Positions 57,347 to 64,000 of a stretch of DNA of 64,000 bases are shown here, in pieces. Under the pieces are notes generated by a model. The model ran no database searches, had not been told where the DNA came from, and worked only from the letters and a program-made list of their open reading frames with translations. Positions within the stretch are counted from its first letter, which is position 1. Every line of letters begins with the position of its first letter. The DNA is taken from assembly GCA_027475525.1 (NCBI GenBank), contig JAMWFC010000117.1, forward strand, positions 3,272,183 through 3,336,182, given 5' to 3'. Origin of the DNA: Macrolepiota albuminosa. Lineage: Eukaryota; Basidiomycota; Agaricomycetes; Agaricales; Agaricaceae. The position numbers were made by a program, and so were the translations under genes.

Positions 57347-58745
57347 ATGTCCGCTACTGGACTGGAGCTACTCAAAGATATACACAAGGGGAAACGTGTA
57401 GCCAGTGAAGAAATTTGGGTCTCTTATTACCCTTTTCTTCTCTCCCGAGGCTATAAACTGCGTCCTCGATACGCTCCGGATTGGCGACCCTCATGGGATG
57501 GTTCCAGCACTCTGGGAGAACTAGCCCTACATGAGGATTCAATCATACCACATGTGGGTTCCTCGTTCTTTTCAATCCCACTATATGAACTTACGGAATT
57601 GTTAGAAAAGAGCAGTTATAATGGATGCAGTACGCTTGGCTGACAACCGTCACGTCGTTCTTAAGAAACTTGATGCTTCATCAGAGGAAATTCGAATCGC
57701 TCAATATTTGTCGTCAAAGACACTCTCTTCCGATCTCAGAAACCATACGGTCCCCATTCAGAGGAAATTCGAATCGCTCAATATTTGTCGTCAAAGACAC
57801 TCTCTTCGGATCTGAGAAACCATACGGTCCCCATTTTAGAGACTATTTACGATCCTAGTGACAAAACAGTGGCGTTTATCGTCATGCCTATTCTACTTCA
57901 AATGGACGATCTACCATTTCGACGCGTTGGCGAATTTGCAGAAGCCGTACACCAATACCTCACGGTTTGCGTCCTCCAATATCAGTTATTCACTGGAATT
58001 CATTGAAACGTAGGGTCTCCAATTTATGCACGAAAACAACATTGCGCACAGGTCAGGGCCCTATTTCTTAAAGAGAATTTGTTTTTTGAAACCGTAATCA
58101 GAGATCCTTGTTATTTTAACCTGATGATGGATGCTACAGAACTCATACCTGGAGGATTTCATTTCATGAAACCGGAAACTTGCGATGGGGTCAATGAATG
58201 GACAGAGTGGCGGGAGCGCAGGTCTGTGAAGTCTTTGCGCTATTTCTTCATCGATTTTGGTCTCTCTTGTCAATACTTAACCAACCGGGACGTCAGAGAC
58301 GTCGGAATTTTGGGCCAAGATCAGTCTTATCCCGAGCGCTCAGCGACAATACCCTATGATCCATTCAAAACGGATATATACCAATTAGGGAATGTCATTT
58401 TGAAAGTTGTGAAAGTGAGCACAGCTGTGTCCGTGATTGTCATTAACGTTCATTATATGAGCAGGAGTATGACGGTCTTGAATACTTTTCTAAAATAACA
58501 GCTGTGTCCGTGATTGTCATTAACGTTCATTATATGAGCAGGAGTATGACGGTCTTGAATACTTTTCTAAAATAGGCAAGGCGATGACCCGGACGGATCC
58601 TGCGGATAGAGCTTCGATATCGGAAATGTTGGCGATGGTGGACCGTCTCAAGCCAAAGCAGCTGGCGCGTCGAGTTTGGTCAAAGAGTAATCCAGGATGG
58701 GTACGGATTCTGATTCGACTGTTCGGATTTAACTTCCCTATATGA
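57347..58745 (+). CDS. Fungal protein kinase
   Basis: Serine/threonine kinase-like protein of a family expanded in mushrooms. Exons 57347-57557, 57616-57964, 58014-58051, 58102-58414 and 58465-58745, with introns of 49-58 nt; two 77-bp duplications (57,681 and 58,421) must be collapsed, after which all phases agree and 345 residues result. The N-terminus has the family pattern LLSRGYKLRPRYAPDW. VVLKKLD holds the ATP-site Lys, VMPILL is the hinge, FMHENNIAHRDPCYFNLMMD is the intact catalytic loop (split by an intron), and YFFIDFGLS the intact DFG. C-terminus: ADRASISEMLAMVDRL. Predicted active. Not closely similar to the kinase-like pair at 14.9-19.9 kb. Confidence 0.85.
57681..57835. repeat. 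77-bp tandem duplication 16
   Basis: 57,681-57,758 matches 57,758-57,835, offset 77, with two mismatches. Collapsing restores the kinase frame. Confidence 0.95.
58421..58574. repeat. 77-bp tandem duplication 17
   Basis: Copies 58,421-58,497 and 58,498-58,574 identical, offset 77. It covers an intron end and exon start of the kinase gene. Confidence 0.97.
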
Positions 58746-58845
58746 CAACCACATACTTTGTATTGACAATTAACTAATAATTATTTGTTGTGACCAGTTC
58801 CAGCCTGGCTGACATGGATAGTTTTAGGAAGACACAGCACAATTA

Positions 58846-58970
58846 ACGCAGTACGCTTGGCGGATAACTGCCACGTCGCTCTTGGAAACTTGAAACTTCG
58901 TCTGAAGCACTCCAAAATTGCACAATATTTTTTCTCACATCCCTGTCGCGTGTACAGAATCATCCAATTC
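58846..58970 (+). pseudogene. Kinase gene fragment
   Basis: GCAGTACGCTTGGC and the following 110 bp resemble 57,626-57,735 of the kinase gene (words such as DNCHVAL and IAQYF-like), with frame changes and no other kinase parts. It is probably the remnant of a tandem copy. Confidence 0.6.
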
Positions 58971-59846
58971 GAAAGTTTGGGACGGCACACAGTGCGATTC
59001 AAAAAGCTGTAAGGTACGTGGGACAAAGTAATGTGGGTCTCTGACTCAAGGCCGTAGTACATTTACCGATATATTTCAATCATGAATTTACAGGAGACGA
59101 AGGAACAACATGAAAACATTTGCTTCTTCATAATATGAATTACATATTGCGGATCTTGCAGACGCAATACTCCGGACTTGTTGCCTGAGTCGCATTGACA
59201 CACGATAAGTTGCTCCCGGGAGAAGGTCGATGCCCCCCTTGTTGGAATCCGCAATCGACATCAGTGAGGAACTTGGGTTGTAATCATGTAGAAGTACGAG
59301 ACCAAGGTGTGAAAAGTAACGAAGCAAGTATGCATCAAACTAATCGCGTTTCAAGGCCTGTGGCCTTACTTCACATGCGTCTGACAAACTCAAGCGAAAA
59401 CTAAGGTGTCAATATGTAGCACGGCTCGGCAGGGTTTCAAATTGGAAACGTTCTAATTTCTGGTTGTGAATCTTTATGCACAAGAATGCTCCTCTGCTTG
59501 AGGAAGAGCCTTGTTAGAAATTACCTAGTTGACCCGGTCGCGCTACCTCAACCGCATTGGCACCCATCGCGGTCGGAGTCGAAGTCGTTGACTGTAAACA
59601 TTTCGAGCCATAATCTGCTCAGGTTCAAAGACGAAAGACGACGAGGATGAAAAGGATAGTCACGAGGCGGATCAAGGGAATCATGATTGGGGCGGATCAT
59701 GTGTCTAGGCACGAAGAAAGACGATTTGACATCTCAGTGTGAAATCGTGGAAGCGACGATATCTTCTGCACACGTGGAAATTCAAGCCAATAGATGGCAT
59801 CCAAGGTGACCAGTGCAATCGAATCTATTAGAGCTACAATCACATC
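58971..59846. other. Intergenic region
   Basis: About 0.9 kb. No supported gene. It includes the 3' flank of the minus-strand MTU1 gene. Confidence 0.5.
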
Positions 59847-61391
59847 TTATCCGAGTGTCGCTACATTGAGAGGAGCTGTGTCAGTAATAACCCCGCATCC
59901 CAAACACCATTCTCCTCCAGTATCATAGATTACAGCAACCTGTCCGGGAGATATCCCAGACAGAGGATCGTCAAACTTGATGGTCACTCGACTGGTTCCA
60001 GGAGAGCTAAAGGACAGCTCATCATATGTCTGCTGACTACGGCAAAGGACACTTACCCGAAAACAGAACACGTAACCAACTTCATCCTATGCATCAATTT
60101 CACATGTGCGCGATATCCAGTCGGCTCTTGCAAGCCGGCTGGAGGGGAATCTGCCCATATGAAAGAAAATTGGGTAACGTGAACAGCGCTACACAGTAGC
60201 AGGGGATTATCTCTTTCCTGAATATGACTACCATCACGTACATAAGATGCTGGATGGACTCACGCGCCAGGTGCGATATAGACCGTGTTCTGTTCAATAT
60301 CTTTGCGTATAACAAAAGCCTTTTGCTTCATGCCTGGTATCCGTGCTCCTTGACCAATCGTGTAGTTCCACAAGCCCTGGTGCATTGCAACTATGGAATC
60401 TGTGGAGACATCGATTATCGGACCTGGGTTCGGGGGAATATAAGAAGCTTTGGAGGATCTGCGTTAGCTTGAAAGAGGAATGTAACTCATAAAATGACTG
60501 TACAGATGAAGTCGCCAAATTTTCCCTTCTTTCCTACGAAGCATATACCCATGCTTTCTTTTCGTTCAGCAGTCGGGAGACGGTGAAGTTTAGCGATTTC
60601 ACGGACTTCAGATTTGAGAAGGTCACCGAGAGGGAAGAGGGCACGGCTAAGACTCTTTTCAGAGATCCCAGCGAGGAAGTATGTTTGATCTTTTGTCGCG
60701 TCTGCGGCACAGAGGAGTTGGGGACGGCATAGCTTGGAGTTCAAGGGGTCACCAGCCCATTGTTGACGAGCATAGTGTCCTAAAGTGGAAGGAACTAAAA
60801 AAATTAGATCAAGGATATTAGGGTATGAACGGCACCTGTAGCAAACCAGGTTTCAGTTGACCGGGATGAGAATGGGAGGTGTTCGAGGAGTGCTCCGAAC
60901 TTGATCTCCCTATATTTATACAAAATTCAATTGTCTTCGAATCCCAGATAAGAAGCTGGTGTACCTGTTGCACCATACGTCCGGATTGGGAGTAACGCCA
61001 TCCTCCCATTGTCGTAGCGAAGGTTCAAATACCCGGTTCCAATATTCTTTCGACAAGTCAATCTTATTGGGCAGGAAGGTATTAGGTCAAGCCGGAAGTT
61101 AAAAACAGGACCTCGTACCATTTGACAAGGTATATCTAGGAGCTTACAAACTCTTTGGACGTCTTTCCAATCGTTCTCCCATTCACAACCCTTGTCTGTA
61201 CCAGACTCGTCCCTTGTGTCCCAATTCCTCATGTACACAGCAGATAGATCGTAGTCCTGTACAAGACTGGAGTAGTATCTGAAGCTTCTGAACGCAGGTC
61301 CACAACATACCTGTTTAGCGAGCAATTGTGCTGTTACCGACGAGTCCACTCCTCCCGACATTCCGACGACAACTGTAATGATCTTGGTCAA
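59847..61391 (-). CDS. MTU1: Mitochondrial tRNA-specific 2-thiouridylase (MnmA/TRMU family)
   Basis: Adds sulfur to the wobble uridine of mitochondrial tRNAs for Lys, Glu and Gln. Eight exons, in order: 61391-61311, 61256-61119, 61062-60965, 60909-60836, 60779-60504, 60447-60264, 60212-60057, 60006-59847; introns are 49-56 nt and all phases agree. Motifs: VVVGMSGGVDSSV (ATP-binding PP-loop), YMRNWD, TPNPDVWCNREIKFG with the first catalytic Cys, ATKDQTYFL, RKESMGICFVG with the second catalytic Cys, and the C-terminal barrel ending GEWCLGCGVI. Length is near 378 residues from the internal ATG at 61,361, normal for the family, but the conserved VVVG lies before that ATG. The frame is open to 61,391 without an ATG, so a short upstream exon with the mitochondrial targeting sequence is probably missing. 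Divergent from CENP-C. Confidence 0.92.
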
Positions 61392-61602
61392 AACTTTCTA
61401 CGGACGTTGTACCAAAGGATACCTCTATCACCCCTTCTTGGCCGTGTGTATTCATGATGTGTGGAAAATGTGCGTACGTATGCTTGTCGAAAATATTGTG
61501 CAAGAGAATGGCGGAGACAAATGGCCATATATGGACATGAGCCAAGCACAACCAAGCGCGTCTGGGACGTGCGTTGAATTCCCACGATCTCTCCTGCCAC
61601 AA
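61392..61602. promoter_or_regulatory. Shared divergent promoter region of MTU1 and CENP-C
   Basis: About 210 bp separate the coding starts of two divergently oriented genes, so their promoters must overlap. Part of it may be the unresolved first exon of MTU1. No TATA or other motif can be named with confidence. Confidence 0.5.
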
Positions 61603-63557
61603 ATGCCCACCACCTCTGCACGCAAGAGCAGCATTGGTGCCGCCCGCCGCGGGCTTCAGAAAGCCCATATTCCGTACAGAGGTGATAATCCAGAAGTCGG
61701 GAAGAAGACTGGGATTGCTGTCCGTCATGTTGAGCGCAAGTCGGACGGCTTTGAGCCATTCGATGAGCTCATGGAACAGGCGGACAAGCGTACACCACCC
61801 CAATTGAAGGTCTCGAAGAAGAGGAAGCAGTCAATACCTAATCCTGTGGAAGAGTTTGATGAGTATGGCGAAATGTCGATGGATATTGACAGTACGCGTC
61901 GCATTCGAACTTCAAACATTCATAACTGACTCAGTTTCAGGTCCAAGGCAGTATTTTTCAAATTCGAGACAACCAGTAACGCCCATAGCTAATAGAAACG
62001 GGTCTTCCTTCCGTACTGTAGCGCGTACTTCAGATATCGACTTCGACCACATTCCTTCACCACGATCTTCGCGTAAATCAATAGGCCCTCGTTCTTCGCG
62101 GCTTTCTACTTCCTATGTTGCACCCGAGGATTCTTCGGACGATAATGACAATGCACCAGACTATGGGTATGGTGGTGACTATGATGACCAGCCTGATAGT
62201 TCGGGTGAGCAGGACGCACCTCAGGGCGCGAGCTTTAGAGAGATGGACGAAGATGATGATGATGAGCAACAGGATCAGCCTGAGGAAGATCAAGAGCAAA
62301 CACCACCACCTTCCAAACGCGATAAGGGTAAGGGGCGTGCAGTGTTGTCGGATGTCCTTGAGGAGCGTGAGTCCGAAATTGAGGATGAGATCGCACAGAG
62401 TTTGGAGGATGTTCGACAAACATATTCCGACGAAGAACTACCTCCCGCAGACGAACCGGAACCCTCACCTCGACGCGCAAAGAAAACCAAAGTTGCAGAA
62501 GATCCACCGAAGGCGACTCGTCAAAGGAATGGACGGTTAAAGAAGGAGAACCGAAGTAGGTGTTTCCCTGTTACTTCGTCACGTCTTCTAACCTTTCTTT
62601 CAGTTTATCGAGAGGGGGTTCGCAAGAGTGCGAGAGAACATTACAAACCTCTGGAGTGGTGGCGAGGCGAGAAATTGGTATATGGACGCCCGCAGGGGGC
62701 CGGTAATGGTCATGTTCTTGTCCCTCCTATCAAGGAGATCATTCGAATACCGAAGGAAACGCCCGAGCCTCTTGGAAAGCGAAAGCGTTCGACTCGCGCC
62801 AGAAGCAAGACGGATGACGATCTCCATTACAAGGTTATACCTGTGTACAACCCAGAGAACGGCTGGGACGACAAAACAGAGGATTTTGCTATTCTTCTTG
62901 ATTATGATACAAGAGAAGAAGTAGAGCGACGTAAGTTGCATACGGATTTGTTGATCTCATAGTAGTGATCTCCTTCAGGTATTGCATACATGGCGAAGGA
63001 TGTCCCGAACAAGATGATCGAAAATAATGATTGGAAATTTATGAAAGCATTTGGTGACGCAGACTTCATCGCTGCTGGTATCCTCGAGATTCCCCCGAGA
63101 AAGAAAAAGCCGACAAAACAGACAAAAGATAATACTTATGTACGTTATTCTCATGATTTTTTGAGTTAACTCAATCCTGTGGTACAGATTTTTTATATTA
63201 TCGAGGGAGCCGTCAATCTAAGAATCCACAATTCCAACCATATGCTTGCGACAGGGGCTATGTTCATGGTTCCTCGTGGTATGCTTCGATCTGCCATTCC
63301 GCCATTATCGCTTATTCCTATGATCCGCAGGAAACTCCTACTATATTGAAAACGTCTGCGAACGCAATGTCAAGCTCTTCTTTACTCAGGCGCGAAAGGT
63401 GGTTGAGGACCTTGCCCCTAGCTTTGCCCCGCCGAGGCGTTTGTCCGTCGGAGCTACCGCGTCGCATGGTCGTTCATCTAGTGCCCGAGCTGCACAGGGA
63501 GAAACACGGGCGTTGTCTGGAGTGCCTGCGCCTAAGCGGGCGACTTCGACACGATAG
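61603..63557 (+). CDS. MIF2: CENP-C / Mif2 centromere protein
   Basis: Inner-kinetochore protein that binds the centromeric CENP-A nucleosome and recruits the outer kinetochore. Exons 61603-61891, 61941-62555, 62604-62930, 62979-63139, 63188-63278, 63330/63331-63557 (acceptor after 63,330) give 569 residues; introns are 48-52 nt and in phase. The N-terminus (RKSSIGAARRGLQKAHIPYRGDNPEVGKKTGI) matches the conserved start of fungal Mif2. The middle is acidic and disordered. The CENP-C motif, KPLEWWRGEKLVYGRP, is at about residue 310. The C-terminal cupin dimerisation fold contains WKFMKAFGDADFIAAG, FYIIEGAVNLRI, GAMFMVPRG and KLFFTQARK. An extension rich in Ser and Arg follows. Start chosen at 61,603 because the conserved Mif2 N-terminus begins there; the frame is open further upstream. 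A short paralog lies at 53,109-54,330. Confidence 0.95.
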
Positions 63558-63869
63558 GGGTCGTACGGGACCTAACGGTGACTCGTTGTAATTTTTAGTC
63601 TTAGTAGGCAGCATCTCGGAGGTATCCAGTCTCAATCCACGTCATATTCGTTTCCTAGCTTCTTCACAGTTTTGCTTGGGGCTCTGCCGACAGCATCTTA
63701 TTTTGTCTACCGAATCGCTTCTTGTGAACTTATGCCTTTGTATAATGTGCGAAGAGGTTGATTTATCGGTAGCTTTCGTATTGCATGCAATTTATTCTCA
63801 TTATTGAGATAGGTTCAGGATCACGTGCGGAACAAAGTAGGTAAACAAACGCTTTTCTTGTCTTATACC
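63558..63869. other. Intergenic region, CENP-C to DIB1
   Basis: 312 bp, pyrimidine-rich before the DIB1 start. Presumably the CENP-C 3' end and the DIB1 promoter. No other feature seen. Confidence 0.5.
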
Positions 63870-64000
63870 ATGTCTTATCTTCTCCCTCATCTTCCCTCTG
63901 GCTGGCATGTCGACGAAGCAATTAAGTCGGAGGAGGATCGTGTTGTTGTTATTCGCTTTGGACATGACTGGGACACTCAATGCATGACGATGGACGAGAC
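63870..64000 (+). CDS. DIB1: U5 snRNP protein Dib1/Dim1 (thioredoxin-like 4A), 5' end only
   Basis: Spliceosome component of the U4/U6.U5 tri-snRNP with a thioredoxin fold. The first 43 codons are in the window: MSYLLPHLPSGWHVDEAI, then EEDRVVVIRFGHDWD and CMTMDET, matching the nearly invariant start of this about 142-residue eukaryotic protein. No intron in the visible part. The remainder lies beyond the right edge of the window. Confidence 0.95.
   Translation, partial: MSYLLPHLPSGWHVDEAIKSEEDRVVVIRFGHDWDTQCMTMDE

Noticed and set aside
149..58574. 77-bp duplications as minisatellites or target-site duplications
   Set aside because: The repeated sequences are unrelated, always exactly two copies, and not placed at element ends; constant length across unrelated sequence points to assembly.
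1..64000. tRNA, rRNA or CRISPR features
   Set aside because: None found by eye. No T-loop and acceptor pairing that fits a tRNA, no rRNA blocks, and the sequence is eukaryotic.

Overview
The window is nuclear DNA of a basidiomycete fungus, most likely an Agaricomycete. The genes have many short GT-AG introns of about 45-62 nt. The proteins are typical of mushroom genomes (degenerate or lineage-specific protein kinases, Mif2/CENP-C, a Trf4-type poly(A) polymerase), and much of the window is nested transposons. No bacterial gene organisation is seen.

Layout. 1-7,600: AT-rich repeat debris, with a broken Tc1/mariner element at the left edge and copies of one LTR family. 7,618-19,912: host genes on the plus strand, namely a TRF4/5 non-canonical poly(A) polymerase, a 1,202-residue low-complexity protein of unknown function, and two adjacent related kinase-like genes (the first a predicted pseudokinase). 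21,036-43,687: an 11 kb Ty3/gypsy element (A) with identical 233-bp LTRs and an extra 1,079-codon ORF downstream of pol. Its gag is split by a complete second Ty3/gypsy element (B, a chromovirus, minus strand, 23,281-34,344), which carries two tandem aspartic protease domains and a spliced antisense gene between pol and the 3' LTR. 43,733-49,832: nested Tc1/mariner remains, a MITE, a solo LTR and an unclassified repeat. 50,900-53,000: a Ty1/copia gag remnant and a 418-bp foldback element. 53,109-64,000: host genes again, namely a short CENP-C cupin paralog (minus), a poorly resolved gene (minus), a protein kinase (plus), the mitochondrial tRNA 2-thiouridylase MTU1 (minus), full-length CENP-C/MIF2 (plus) and the start of DIB1 (plus, cut by the window end).

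A technical signal runs through the sequence. I found 17 tandem duplications whose offset is always exactly 77 bp although the duplicated sequences are unrelated. Nearly all lie in repeats, and removing one copy usually restores an open reading frame. This is what uncollapsed contig overlaps from a de Bruijn assembly with k=77 would look like. Frame breaks at these places should not be read as biology until reads are checked.

The biologically most interesting items are the antisense intron-containing gene in element B, its tandem protease domains, the extra ORF of element A, and the presence of a full-length CENP-C gene and a cupin-only CENP-C paralog within 8 kb of each other.
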